Shown here piece by piece: positions 1-10,044 of a stretch of 59,325 bases of DNA. A program made the position numbers and the translations under genes. The notes under the pieces were generated by a model. The model was not told the origin of the DNA and searched no databases. It saw only the letters and a program-made list of their open reading frames with translations. Within the stretch, counting starts at the first letter, position 1. Every line of letters starts with the position of its first letter. Location of the stretch: contig JACRGH010000052.1 of assembly GCA_016212375.1 (NCBI GenBank), positions 1 through 59,325 on the forward strand. The letters run 5' to 3'. The stretch is from Microcaldota archaeon (GTDB lineage: Archaea; Micrarchaeota; Micrarchaeia; Norongarragalinales; Norongarragalinaceae).

Positions 1-142
1 CTCGCGTACGTATTTTTCGTCTGTCATGGCGGGTGGGCCTTTTTTTGCGCGGGGCGTCCTGGTCGGGACGCCCAAGCAAAAGAGGTACGAAAAAGTAGAA
101 CTTACGCCTTTCGGTCGACCTACAAAACTAAACCCTTACGAA
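1..142. repeat. Terminal inverted repeat, left copy (pairs with 59183-59324; one mismatch, at position 108)
   Basis: Read directly: reverse complement of 59183-59324 matches 1-142 with one C/T difference. Contains hairpin GGGCGTCC-CGACCA-GGACGCCC. Confidence 0.97.
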
Positions 143-2105
143 CGACTTTAATGCCACGATTAGACGTGTTAGAAATGACGTTGTTCGTGACCCAGCTGGT
201 ATTCGAGGATGACTCGAGGCTGATGCCGTCACCGGAAACATTTGAAACCGTATTGGAAGACAAAGTGGTGTTGGATGATGCCATGATCTGGAAGCCGCCC
301 GCATAAATGAACGAAAGAGTGTTACCGGAAAACGTATTGTTGTGCGATGAGCTACCCACGACGGTACAGGCCGAAGTGGAATTGGCGAACGTATTGGATT
401 GGATGGTATTGAACTTAGAGGCTGACGAAAGAATCAAACAATTGGACGTCACGTTGATGACGCGGTTGTAGGAGACGTTGGTGTAATTTGAATTGGTGAG
501 GTAGATGCCTTCGGAAAAACCGTTGGTGAAGTTATTCAGATACGCCGTGTTGTTCAGGGACGAGTCGAGGCGGAAACCGGACGAGGAGGAAAAATTGGTG
601 ACCACGTTGTTGGAAAACGTGTTGAAATTGGATGAAGACAATAGGAGGATGGACGAACCGGTGACGTTGTTCACCCGGTTGTCGTGGACGTTGGAGTACG
701 AGGCGCCGGTCAGGGATATACCAGAGGAGCCGCCGTAGATGAACGACACGTTGTTGTAGGCGACGGTATTGTTGTTGACAGTGGATGTCGTCAGGACGAT
801 GCCGCTTGCGGAGGAATTGGTTATCGTGTTGTTCAATACATAATTGTAGGAAGACTGTTGCACCAAAAGCGATGTCGACGTAGTATTGGTGATGGTATTG
901 TTCAGCACCGTGGTGTTCGACGTGCCGGTATTGGACAGGCTGATGCCATTGTTGACTGCGAATGTAACCGTGTTGTTGCGGATGGTATTGTTTACGCCTT
1001 CAATAACATCCACGCCGCCCGCGTCGTGGTCCAAGGTATTGGAACCGATGAACGTGAAATTCTCGCTGGAATCCAGGCGGATGGCGGTGCCCGTTGTGTT
1101 GGTGATGGTGTTGTTGCTGGCGTTGTTGTACGAGCCGGCCTGGAATTGGATTCCGTTGGACGTCGTATTATGGATCACGTTGCCCGTAACGTAGGCATAG
1201 TGGGCGCCGGGGAGGCCGATGCCAGTGGAAGAAAAGTTGATGGTGTTGTTGAACAAATACGAATTGTTATTCTGGGTATCGACGCGGATGCCGGCGGAGT
1301 TGTTCGACAACATATTGGCCGTCGCATTGTTCCGTAAGCCGCCTTGGAACACGATGCCATTGGCGGAATTATTGTAGATACGGTTTCGGTCCACCACGAT
1401 GTCCGACGTGGTGCCGACGAATATGCCGTCCTGGGTGTGGTTGAAAATTGTGTTGTTGAACAGGTAGGTGTTGGTTTCGCCTTGGTCCACCACGATGCCC
1501 CAGTTGGTGCCGTTCCAGATGGTGTTGTTGGTGATGTTGTTGTTCTGGCCGGTTGAAATCCACAATTGGTAATCACGGGTGCCGTAAAGAAGGTTGTCGT
1601 GGATTTGACTATTGTTCAGCGGAGTCGCATAGACCCCGGATTGCACGTTGTTCGCAAACGTGTTATTGTAGATGTTCGTCGAATTGACAGGCGCGGTGTC
1701 CGTCCGGATGCCGTCGTAACTGTTGTTGATGAAGGAGTTGTTGTAAATCGCTACGTTGCTGGCGGTGCTGATGCGGATGCCGGCGGAATAATTGGAAACG
1801 GTGCAGTTGGCGACGGTGACGTTGTTGACCCCGTGGATGTAAACCCCCACATCGGTCAGTTCATTGTCGCCCGCATCACTGCCGTTGCCGGAAATGCGGA
1901 AACCTTGGCAATTGAGGACCACGTCGGAAGATGTGACGTTCAAACAGATGGCATTGGCTGCGAAAAGGTTGGCCGTGATGTTGAAAACGCCCGATGCCGC
2001 GATGTTGCCACAAACGGAAACGGCCGTGTCGGCCTGGACCAATGGAAACAACAAAAGGGCCAACAAAGCAAACAAAAACAGCGTTAAGGACTTGAAACGG
2101 GACAT
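120..2105 (-). CDS. Secreted right-handed parallel beta-helix (NosD-like) repeat protein, 3' end inside the terminal repeat (probably truncated)
   Basis: 661 aa; signal peptide MSRFKSLTLFLFALLALLLFPLVQA; CLNVTSSDVVLNCQGFRISG followed by many N-rich NNTIxN-type repeats. Confidence 0.85.
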   Translation of the reverse strand: MSRFKSLTLFLFALLALLLFPLVQADTAVSVCGNIAASGVFNITANLFAANAICLNVTSSDVVLNCQGFRISGNGSDAGDNELTDVGVYIHGVNNVTVANCTVSNYSAGIRISTASNVAIYNNSFINNSYDGIRTDTAPVNSTNIYNNTFANNVQSGVYATPLNNSQIHDNLLYGTRDYQLWISTGQNNNITNNTIWNGTNWGIVVDQGETNTYLFNNTIFNHTQDGIFVGTTSDIVVDRNRIYNNSANGIVFQGGLRNNATANMLSNNSAGIRVDTQNNNSYLFNNTINFSSTGIGLPGAHYAYVTGNVIHNTTSNGIQFQAGSYNNASNNTITNTTGTAIRLDSSENFTFIGSNTLDHDAGGVDVIEGVNNTIRNNTVTFAVNNGISLSNTGTSNTTVLNNTITNTTSTSLLVQQSSYNYVLNNTITNSSASGIVLTTSTVNNNTVAYNNVSFIYGGSSGISLTGASYSNVHDNRVNNVTGSSILLLSSSNFNTFSNNVVTNFSSSSGFRLDSSLNNTAYLNNFTNGFSEGIYLTNSNYTNVSYNRVINVTSNCLILSSASKFNTIQSNTFANSTSACTVVGSSSHNNTFSGNTLSFIYAGGFQIMASSNTTLSSNTVSNVSGDGISLESSSNTSWVTNNVISNTSNRGIKVVRKGLVL

Positions 2106-2254
2106 AACGAACCAAAACGGTTACGGATGACGGATATATTAATCGGTTTGAAAAAAAGTTTCAAAACGGTGCGAAAAGACCCAAACGCGACGGTTCTTCA
2201 CCCAAACCGCTCCAAGTTCCAATCCATATTGAACGACAAGCCGTCGTTACACGT

Positions 2255-2944
2255 TCATGAAAGCGTTTCCAACTTCTTTTTGATGTCGGACAGACCCAAC
2301 TTGGTCACAGCCAACGGGATGCCTTCGCTTTCCGCGATTTTGACCGCCAATTTATCCACCTTGTCGCCTGGAAGGTCATGCAAAACGACCATGGCCGGCT
2401 TAATTGGCGCCAATCGGACGGCGACCATTGGGCTACGCCCGGTAGAGGTGCCGGTGAACAACAAGGCGCGCTGGCTCGTGGTGCTGTAAATCCGGACGAA
2501 ACTTTCGTACGGCAATTCCAGGATGATTTTAATGGAATCCAAGATGGTCACGCCGTACAGGGGCAATTCATCGACTTTGCGGCTGCAGGCCACGCATTCA
2601 CCCTGGATGGCTTCCAGAAGCTTGCCCCCGGTAATGGATTTTGAAAAGTCAACCGCGTCAAAGAATTTTTGCTCCGGTTCCGCTTCCATAAACCGTTTGA
2701 TGAGCTCGCCGCCGGCTTTCAGGTCTATTTGGAAAAGGGCATCCACGAACCGTCGGATTACACCGATGCCGGGGCTTTTGCGCCGGTTGGACTCGTAATC
2801 GCTGATGGTTGAGGGGGAAATGCCCAAATAGTGGCTCAAATCGCTTTGGGAGATACTGAACACTTCACGCCATTTTTTCATGGCATTGCCCGGATCTGAG
2901 CTTAGGGCAATTTCACCGGCAATTTTGACTTTTAGTTGGTCCAT
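2255..2944 (-). CDS. Archaeal XRE-family HTH transcriptional regulator
   Basis: MDQLKVKIAGEIALS...WREVFSISQSDLSHYLGISPSTISDYESNRRKSPG HTH; the longer upstream ORF is probably not the true start. Confidence 0.8.
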   Translation of the reverse strand: MDQLKVKIAGEIALSSDPGNAMKKWREVFSISQSDLSHYLGISPSTISDYESNRRKSPGIGVIRRFVDALFQIDLKAGGELIKRFMEAEPEQKFFDAVDFSKSITGGKLLEAIQGECVACSRKVDELPLYGVTILDSIKIILELPYESFVRIYSTTSQRALLFTGTSTGRSPMVAVRLAPIKPAMVVLHDLPGDKVDKLAVKIAESEGIPLAVTKLGLSDIKKKLETLS

Positions 2945-3296
2945 GGAAATAGGATATCCACCAAAGCAAATGGGGCGTTCATACGAATAAAAAGCTTTGC
3001 TTCTTGACGAAGGGTAGTTCGGCAGATGGCTATCAAATCCAGTTGCCACGATGCGGCTGACGCCAAAGCACGCCAACAACGATTAGCCAAAAATCCCAAG
3101 GGACCAATAGTCAATGCCTACGTACAAAATAAGGGCCCATTTCCAAAGTTTTCGAAGCGGAGGCGTGCCCGCCCAGCCCAGTATTATATTTAGAGGAGAG
3201 AGGCGGACAAGCGGGAAAACAATCCTGGGTCACAGGATAAAGAAACGCACAAACAAATATAATTATATATACATAGATTAATAGAAATAATAGAAA

Positions 3297-3512
3297 ATGA
3301 CGCTTTTTTTCCATTTGAAAACCGACACGGAACAAAAATTCCGAGAAGCGGCGATGAAAAAACACGGCTATTCCAAAGGCTCCCTTAAAACGGCATTGGA
3401 AGAGGCCATCGGCGATTGGCTCGAGAAACAAAACGGCCAGCCGACAGATTCAACAAATGAAAAAGAACGTCAAACAAAAGAAACAACACAAACACAGAAA
3501 AAAACAACGTAA
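3297..3512 (+). CDS. Small hypothetical protein, possible ribbon-helix-helix-like N-terminus with Lys/Thr-rich tail
   Basis: 71 aa ORF upstream of the PIN-KH ATPase. Confidence 0.45.
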   Translation: MTLFFHLKTDTEQKFREAAMKKHGYSKGSLKTALEEAIGDWLEKQNGQPTDSTNEKERQTKETTQTQKKTT

Positions 3513-3550
3513 CAAAATTGCGTCGTAAGAAAATTAGGTGAAAACCAAAA

Positions 3551-5104
3551 ATGAAAACAATAGTCCCCGATACCGGCGTCCTCATCGACGGCCGCATCAC
3601 CCAACGCTTAGAACAACTCAAGGAACCCCTCAAAGTCCTGGTGCCTGAAAGCGTCGTCGCGGAACTGGAATACCAGGCCAACAGCGGAAAGGAAATCGGC
3701 TTTGCCGGACTTGCCGAGCTTAAGATTCTCTCGGAATTTGCCAAAGAGGGCAAGATTGAGATTGAATTCGTCGGCGAGCGCCCCACGGCTTCGGAAATCG
3801 AGCGCGCCCGTTTCGGAGAAATCGATTCAAAAATCCGCCAAGTGGCCAAAACCCGGAAAGCAATGCTTTGGACCACGGACAAAGTGCAAAGCAAGGTCGC
3901 GGAAGCCGAAGGCATACCCGTCGAATACTTGGAACCCATCATTACACAGGCCAAACTTTCCTTGGAAAAATACTTCACGCCTGAAACCCTTTCCGTCCAT
4001 CTGAAGGAAGGGGTCAAACCCAAAGCCAAAAAGGGCAAGCCCGGCAACTTCCAACTGGTACCCATCGGCCAAGAACTCATCAACCGAAAAGAAATCGAAG
4101 TTTTGATGAAAGATGCGGTGGAATTTTCCAAGCAGCATGAAAAATGCTTCATTGAAATCGACAAGCGCGGTGCCACCGTGATGCAGGTCAAGGACTTGCG
4201 CATCACGTTCACCCGCCCACCCGTTTCCGAGGCATTTGAAGTCACTGCGGTCCGCCCTATCGCCAAACTGTTTTTGAAAGATTACGTTTTGGGGGATAAA
4301 CTCCGAGAGCGCCTCAACGCCCAGGCCGAAGGCATCATCATCGCAGGACCCCCCGGTTCCGGAAAATCCACCTTTGCCACGGCTTTGGCCGAACATTACA
4401 ACTCGCAGGCCAAAATCGTCAAAACGCTGGAGTCGCCCCGCGATTTGCAAGTGAGCGCGGAAATCACGCAGTACGCGCCCATGGACGGAAAAGCCGAAAA
4501 TACGGCGGATATCCTTCTGCTGGTACGACCCGATTATACCATTTACGATGAAGTGCGCAAAACCGATGACTTCCTCGTATTTGCCGACCTGCGTATGGCG
4601 GGCATCGGCATGGTCGGCGTGGTGCACGCTTCAAAGCCGATTGATGCCATCCAACGGTTCATCGGCAAAATTGAATTGGGCATGATTCCACAAGTGATTG
4701 ACACCATCTGTTTCATCGAAAAAGGGACGGTCGCCAAGACTTTTGCCTTGACCTTCACCGTCCGGCCGCCGCACGGCATGCCCGATGCGGACCTCGCGCG
4801 GCCCGTCATCGAAGTCCGTGACCTAGAGTCCAACGTCCTGGAATACGAAATTTACAAGTTCGGCGACGAAACGGTCGTATTCCCGCTCAAGAACGCCAAA
4901 CCGGAAAAGAAGGTGGATGAGCGCCAGGTGCAAAAGGTGCTGGACCGCTTCATCACGGGCGATTACGAATACGAGCTTACGGGAAGAACCGTGCATCTGA
5001 TCGTGCCGGAACACGCCATCGCCAGCGTCATCGGCAAAAAAGGCGCCAACATCATGAAATTGGAAAAGATGCTGGGATTGAAAGTGGACGTCAAGGCGGA
5101 ATAA
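3551..5104 (+). CDS. PIN domain / P-loop ATPase / KH domain protein (archaeal PINc-VapC family ATPase)
   Basis: MKTIVPDTGVLIDGRITQ PIN start; Walker A GPPGSGKSTFA; C-terminal KH VIGKKGANIMKLEKMLG. Confidence 0.95.
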   Translation: MKTIVPDTGVLIDGRITQRLEQLKEPLKVLVPESVVAELEYQANSGKEIGFAGLAELKILSEFAKEGKIEIEFVGERPTASEIERARFGEIDSKIRQVAKTRKAMLWTTDKVQSKVAEAEGIPVEYLEPIITQAKLSLEKYFTPETLSVHLKEGVKPKAKKGKPGNFQLVPIGQELINRKEIEVLMKDAVEFSKQHEKCFIEIDKRGATVMQVKDLRITFTRPPVSEAFEVTAVRPIAKLFLKDYVLGDKLRERLNAQAEGIIIAGPPGSGKSTFATALAEHYNSQAKIVKTLESPRDLQVSAEITQYAPMDGKAENTADILLLVRPDYTIYDEVRKTDDFLVFADLRMAGIGMVGVVHASKPIDAIQRFIGKIELGMIPQVIDTICFIEKGTVAKTFALTFTVRPPHGMPDADLARPVIEVRDLESNVLEYEIYKFGDETVVFPLKNAKPEKKVDERQVQKVLDRFITGDYEYELTGRTVHLIVPEHAIASVIGKKGANIMKLEKMLGLKVDVKAE

Positions 5105-5111
5105 ACGCCAA

Positions 5112-5564
5112 TTACATCCACGGGCCATCCGGACGTTTTTTGGATCTATTTTTTTCATCGGCGTCCATTTCACGCTCACGTTCCTGCCGCATTTTTTCAC
5201 GTAGACGTTGTTCATTCCGGTGCGACTGGTCAATCAACTTTACGGCATGGTCGGGTGTGAACATATTCGAATCCAGCCAACGGGGAGGAATCGCAGCCAA
5301 TAACACCAGATGTTTTTTCCCTTGGCGGATTTCGGATAGCCTCATGTGCCATTCGGGTTCCAGCGAAACGACCACATGACTTTCGCACAATTTGGTGTAA
5401 AGCGCCTCGTCCGATGGCGGGCGTTTTTCGGTATAGCGGACTTGCTCAAAAATAGGTCCTTTGGCATTTTTGGCGGATATCGATGCCATGGACTCAAAGA
5501 AAGCGTCCGAACCAGGATTCTGCGCGCTGGAAAGAACGATGACGCGCGGCCGCTCAAATGCCAT
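5112..5564 (-). CDS. Hypothetical protein
   Basis: ORF from MAFERPRVIVLSSAQNPG; charged C-terminus. Confidence 0.5.
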   Translation of the reverse strand: MAFERPRVIVLSSAQNPGSDAFFESMASISAKNAKGPIFEQVRYTEKRPPSDEALYTKLCESHVVVSLEPEWHMRLSEIRQGKKHLVLLAAIPPRWLDSNMFTPDHAVKLIDQSHRNEQRLREKMRQEREREMDADEKNRSKKRPDGPWM

Positions 5565-5620
5565 ACCCACGCTGAAAACATGAAAGTAGATAAACCGTGC
5601 GGCCGTTTCAAAGATGGACC

Positions 5621-5830
5621 ATGAAACCACACGACGACTCCGCCATGCGCCACCATGAGATTTACATGGGCCAAAAGGAAGGCTGGACCGAAGTTGGCAA
5701 AGAATTGGGCCTGAGCGCCAAAGAGCTTTGGACCGCCGTTCGAACCGGAAAAATCAAATCGGTCGAGACGCACGAACGGGTCTACATCATCCCGCCGGAC
5801 GAGGAGTTGAGGCTGACGGGGAATTTATGA
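5621..5830 (+). CDS. Small MerR/excisionase-like (HTH_17-like) DNA-binding protein
   Basis: GWTEVGKELGLSAKELWTAVRTGKIKSVETHERVYIIPPDEE pattern. Confidence 0.5.
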   Translation: MKPHDDSAMRHHEIYMGQKEGWTEVGKELGLSAKELWTAVRTGKIKSVETHERVYIIPPDEELRLTGNL

Positions 5831-5850
5831 GTCTTGAATGAGCCGCACGA

Positions 5851-6597
5851 TTATCGAAGGAGAATCACTCCCCCGGCACTAGACCTGCGGCCGTGATGAA
5901 ATGCCAAAAGTTTCTCGAAATGATTCCCTGCCAATGGAATTTCCTCCAAAACGACCCCTGGAGATAATCGTGATTCCAACTCTCGAATAAAAGCAGAATT
6001 CAAGTCCGCGCGCTGATTGGTCAAAATCAGACCCGCGGGTTTTAAAGACTCTGCAAGACTGGCAGCCATGCGCCGTTGTCCATGTGCGTCATAATGTTGC
6101 GCCACGTTGATGCAAGTGATTAAATCGGGTGACTCAGAGGGAATCGAATGAAGAATATCCCCCGAAACCCCTGGTCCGTGCCATTGGAACCTGCGAACCA
6201 CATCGACAGGAACGCGAAACCGGAAAGGAACACCCGCCAACGGCTTTACCCCCGTCAGGCCATAAATGTACTCCCGTTGTTCATTCAAGTCACGACGGTT
6301 GAATGCCTCGGAATTAGAATCACGCGCGGTGAAGACTGCTGGGACCCCTTCAGGATGTTCCAACACGTGCTTTGCAGAATCGAGAAGAGGTTTGCTAGGT
6401 TCAACCGCATGAACACGATACCGGCGAACGCCGTGTCTTTTTAGAGAAAGAGCAATCTCAAGATGTTCGGTCCCAGGCGATTGCTTTCCACCCAACCCCA
6501 CTACCCACGCTATAATTGGTCCCGCGTGACCCGAAAAATAATGAGACGCATACGTAATGGCTTTATGATTTCGTCCCATCCAGGTCGTGTGTTGCAA
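5851..6597 (-). CDS. SAM-dependent methyltransferase-like protein
   Basis: SPDLITCINVAQHYDAHGQRRMAASLAESLKPAGLILTNQ resembles CheR/class I methyltransferase motifs. Confidence 0.6.
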   Translation of the reverse strand: MQHTTWMGRNHKAITYASHYFSGHAGPIIAWVVGLGGKQSPGTEHLEIALSLKRHGVRRYRVHAVEPSKPLLDSAKHVLEHPEGVPAVFTARDSNSEAFNRRDLNEQREYIYGLTGVKPLAGVPFRFRVPVDVVRRFQWHGPGVSGDILHSIPSESPDLITCINVAQHYDAHGQRRMAASLAESLKPAGLILTNQRADLNSAFIRELESRLSPGVVLEEIPLAGNHFEKLLAFHHGRRSSAGGVILLR

Positions 6598-6615
6598 GGA
6601 ATCCAGCCACCAAAA

Positions 6616-7266
6616 TTACTCAAACAAAACCGCCCGTGCCGGCGCCGCTTCCCGCCCTTCCAGCTTCAGCGGCAAGCAGACCAAAAAGTACCGCCCCGCC
6701 TTGACCTCGCCTAAGCGAAGGCCCTCGATGATGGCCAACCCCTTGTCCAAAATGGCGTGGTGGACGGGGTGGTTGCCGGAACGGAATTTGTCCACGGATA
6801 AGCCATCGACCCCGACGGTCTTGACGCCCGTTTTGGCCAAATATTCCGCGGCTTCGACGCTTAAGGGAACAAAATCTTCGCGCCAGGCGTTTTCCGAGGA
6901 GTTACACGTCTTGAACAAAACGATGTCGCCTTTTTTGGGCCCCGCCTTCTTGAGGGTTTCCAACGTCACGGCCGGCAGGTCCGACGTGGCATCGACGACC
7001 AACGCCTCGCCCACGAATGCCGAAAGCGGCACGTCATCCAGACTTGCCGCACCCAACTTGAAATGCATCGGCGCGTCCACGTGCGTGCCGGTGTGCGCGC
7101 CAAAGGAAATGCGCGTCACGAACGATTTGTCGGCGGGCAAACTTTTGGCCCATTCCAGTTGGGGCACCGGATCGCCCTTGTAAACGGGCATCGACTCGGT
7201 AATCGGCATGGAAATGTCGAACATTTTGGAATATTGGAACATGACATGCAACCTCGAAATATTCAT
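6616..7266 (-). CDS. Cyclase family protein (KynB-like metal-dependent hydrolase)
   Basis: DISMPITESMPVYKGDP...SFGAHTGTHVDAPMHF signature. Confidence 0.88.
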   Translation of the reverse strand: MNISRLHVMFQYSKMFDISMPITESMPVYKGDPVPQLEWAKSLPADKSFVTRISFGAHTGTHVDAPMHFKLGAASLDDVPLSAFVGEALVVDATSDLPAVTLETLKKAGPKKGDIVLFKTCNSSENAWREDFVPLSVEAAEYLAKTGVKTVGVDGLSVDKFRSGNHPVHHAILDKGLAIIEGLRLGEVKAGRYFLVCLPLKLEGREAAPARAVLFE

Positions 7267-7305
7267 GACGGTTTCAATTCGTTTCGCGCGTTGAACAGTT
7301 CATTT

Positions 7306-8094
7306 TCATTCTTTTAACTCAATATCATTCGGATTGGCCAAGAAGCCGAAATCATCCGGATTTTCCGCGAACAGTTCGTAATTGTACCCGCCGTCCAAAA
7401 AGTCCGCCAATTCGGGATTGACCATCCGGTTGAACTCGTGCGCCAAAAACGTTTCCAATTTGGGAAGGGCGCTTGAATCGCCATAAGCCGGATTAGGCGT
7501 GTCCCCGTCTTCCGTCACGTAATACGCGCCGCCTTTTTGTTTGATGTACGGCTCGTACACGCTTTTGAAATTCCGCTCCACGAGGTTGTCCATCACCAGC
7601 ACGTCCGCGCCCATATTGAGGGTGACGTGACCAAAGTTGGGGGGAATCAGCACTTTTTCCCCTTCCGGGCACTCAACCATTATCACACGTTGGACGCCCT
7701 TGAAATCCGGACCCGGTTGTTGGAGCAAATAGTGGGCCGTACCCGACAAGACCTCATACAGTTCAGGAAATGAAAACCCAGGCCGCGCAGTTGAAGGCGG
7801 GTGGTAATGGCCTAAGGTCTTGTTGAACTCGGTCCCCAGCATGATGGACGGCACGACGGTGATATCATAACGCAAGTTGCGGTCGGAATAGGTTTTCAGG
7901 TCCGCCGAGTTGCACGATTCCCTATACATATAATAGAGGGGCGCCGAGTCGGCCAAGGCCACGGCAGCTGAATCCATAAGCACGGGGCGCATCTGCTGAA
8001 GGGTGCGGATGTCGGGGGCTAATTTTTGGCCTTCAACCAGTAAGTCAAACGAATCGGACAGTTCGACGTTTAAACCGGGATTATGGATGTCCAT
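7306..8094 (-). CDS. pgiA: Cupin-type glucose-6-phosphate isomerase
   Basis: LGTEFNKTLGHYHPPS...PELYEVLSGTAHYLLQ...PPNFGHVTLNMG cupin motifs. Confidence 0.88.
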   Translation of the reverse strand: MDIHNPGLNVELSDSFDLLVEGQKLAPDIRTLQQMRPVLMDSAAVALADSAPLYYMYRESCNSADLKTYSDRNLRYDITVVPSIMLGTEFNKTLGHYHPPSTARPGFSFPELYEVLSGTAHYLLQQPGPDFKGVQRVIMVECPEGEKVLIPPNFGHVTLNMGADVLVMDNLVERNFKSVYEPYIKQKGGAYYVTEDGDTPNPAYGDSSALPKLETFLAHEFNRMVNPELADFLDGGYNYELFAENPDDFGFLANPNDIELKE

Positions 8095-8148
8095 GTGGAT
8101 TCCTCTTGTGAATTCAAACTTTTAAGCCCGAATTCAGGCAAACTTTGA

Positions 8149-8220
8149 AGCCCCGGAGGAGGATCGAACTCCCGACTTCCTGTTTACAAAACAGGCGCTC
8201 TGCCGCTGAGCTACCGAGGC
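8149..8220 (-). tRNA. tRNA-Thr(TGT)
   Basis: Minus strand GCCTCGGTAGCTCAGCGGCAGAGCGCCTGTTTTGTAAACAGGAAGTCGGGAGTTCGATCCTCCTCCGGGGCT folds as a cloverleaf; loop TTTGTAA gives anticodon TGT. Confidence 0.95.
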
Positions 8221-8457
8221 GTCTTAAGCAAAGCGATCGTTGAAAGGAAACGACCGCTAGCTTCGTATTTGCCGCCACGCTTTTTCCATGGCGCCAGACT
8301 CCTTACAAATTGATTTCTTTCTCAAGGCCACATTCCCTGAAGCGCAAACCACTTGAAAAAGACGTAGAAAAGTAGTGTTCTTGAGGATATTTATACGGTT
8401 TAAACCATAGGAACTTACCAACCAAAATCATTTAAAAAAAACCAATTACAATTCAAG

Positions 8458-8775
8458 GTGACCAAACCCATGGAAAATTTCGTCTACTCCTGCTCCGACG
8501 TCAAGGAACTCAAGAAAGTACTGGATGCCGACCCTCTGGACGCCCAGTCGTTCACGCGGCTCGGCTACATTTTGCGCGAAGGCAAACTCTACGGCCTGAC
8601 CGGCTATGTAGTCCACTTCAAGGTTGATGCCGCGTTGGCCAAAGGCTATCAGGACAAATTGGCCGCCGTGCCCGGATGCACCGCCCTTCCAGCCGCGGAC
8701 AAACAAAAAGTCGTGGACGCCATCGAGCAGGAAGAAAATTCGGCCACCGCCGGCTTTGGCAGTTTGTTCGGCTGA
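8458..8775 (+). CDS. Conserved small archaeal hypothetical protein
   Basis: ~101-105 aa ORF, MENFVYSCSDVKELKKVLDADPLDAQSFTRLGYILREGK. Confidence 0.6.
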   Translation: MTKPMENFVYSCSDVKELKKVLDADPLDAQSFTRLGYILREGKLYGLTGYVVHFKVDAALAKGYQDKLAAVPGCTALPAADKQKVVDAIEQEENSATAGFGSLFG

Positions 8776-8863
8776 ACCAAACCAAGTCAGCCGCAATCCG
8801 GTCGTTTTAGGCGACAAGGTACCTCGGTTTTTATAGCGTGACTGCGTCCCTCTACTGATTCAC

Positions 8864-9817
8864 ATGTTGCGCGCGCTTTGCAGCCATAATGGCAGTATCC
8901 GGCATATTTCGGGATTGGATGAATTGGAAGCCGAAATGAAGGACGCCAAAAAACAAATCTGGATGGACATCGACAAACCCACGCCGGATGAATTCGAATT
9001 TTTGGAAAAGAAACTCGGCTTGCACTCCTTGGTCCTGGAAGATATGGCGCACGAACGCCAGCGGCCCAAAGTCGAGCCGTACGACGACCACCTGTACGTC
9101 GTCGTCAAGGTATTCCAAAACGGGAACACCGGACAGACGGCCCAGCTGAACATGGTGCTGGGTGCCAACTATTTTTTGACGTCGCGGTACAAACCCATGC
9201 CGTTTTTGGAAGAGGTCTGGGAGCGGGCCGGAAAAAACAATGGGTTGCTCAGTCGCGGGGCCGATTTTGCATTGTACAGCCTGCTGGACGCGTTCGTCGA
9301 CAACCTGTTTCCCCTCATCAACCAAATTGACCTGGAACTTGACGACGTCAGCGAAAAAGTGTTCAAGGATTCCTCACCGGACGTGATGAGCCGCCTATTC
9401 AGCCTCAAACGCCGGTTATTCAACACGCGAAAAGCCATCGTACCGTTGCGCGACGTGTTGACCACCCTGTCACGCCATGACAGCACGCTGATAAGCAAGA
9501 AAAACGCCGTGTACTTCCGCGACGTGTACGACCACATGATCCGCATCATCGAATCGCTGGACAACGACCGTGAAGCCACGTCGTCTGCAATGGAAGGCTA
9601 CCTTACCGGCGTGTCGAACAACCTTAACATCATCATGAAAAAACTCACGGCGATTACCGCCATCATCATGGTCCCATCCCTGATTGCCGGCATCTACGGC
9701 ATGAATTTCGCGAACATTTCCGATTACGCCCTCGGGGGCGCACAAGTGGCGTTCGCCATCATGGCGCTGTCCGTCATGGGCCTGGGAATTTATTTCAAGG
9801 GGCGCGGCTGGCTCTGA
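8864..9817 (+). CDS. corA: CorA-family magnesium/divalent cation transporter
   Basis: C-terminal IAGIYGMNF motif and two TM segments. Confidence 0.93.
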   Translation: MLRALCSHNGSIRHISGLDELEAEMKDAKKQIWMDIDKPTPDEFEFLEKKLGLHSLVLEDMAHERQRPKVEPYDDHLYVVVKVFQNGNTGQTAQLNMVLGANYFLTSRYKPMPFLEEVWERAGKNNGLLSRGADFALYSLLDAFVDNLFPLINQIDLELDDVSEKVFKDSSPDVMSRLFSLKRRLFNTRKAIVPLRDVLTTLSRHDSTLISKKNAVYFRDVYDHMIRIIESLDNDREATSSAMEGYLTGVSNNLNIIMKKLTAITAIIMVPSLIAGIYGMNFANISDYALGGAQVAFAIMALSVMGLGIYFKGRGWL

Positions 9818-10044
9818 GACGAGCAAGACGATGATATACCGTTCAAACCGTTTCTCATTTCCGGAAAAAACGACCTGTTTTTTAACGCGAAAACCCACCG
9901 TTTGCCTTGAATGATGAGGCATATGAGTAATGAGCAATGCAGCGCATTGCGATGATATAGAGTTAGAGTGCTGAAAACCGATTCCACGCCACGTCGATAT
10001 GCCTGCGTGGAATCAAAAACAATAAAAAAATCATTGCAAACAGT

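Noticed and set aside
684-1337. Plus-strand ORFs (684-1337, 886-1194, 1566-2087) opposite the beta-helix gene
   Set aside because: Antisense shadows of a low-complexity repeat gene; no recognisable domains and biased V/G/R composition.
120-2105. Repeated ~22-aa units looked like a possible CRISPR-like or tandem DNA repeat
   Set aside because: Periodicity is at the protein level (beta-helix coils); DNA units are degenerate with no constant repeat/spacer. No CRISPR array or cas gene seen in the window.
3385-4266. 293-aa minus-strand ORF
   Set aside because: Antisense to the PIN-KH ATPase; Ser/Arg-rich translation typical of shadow ORFs.
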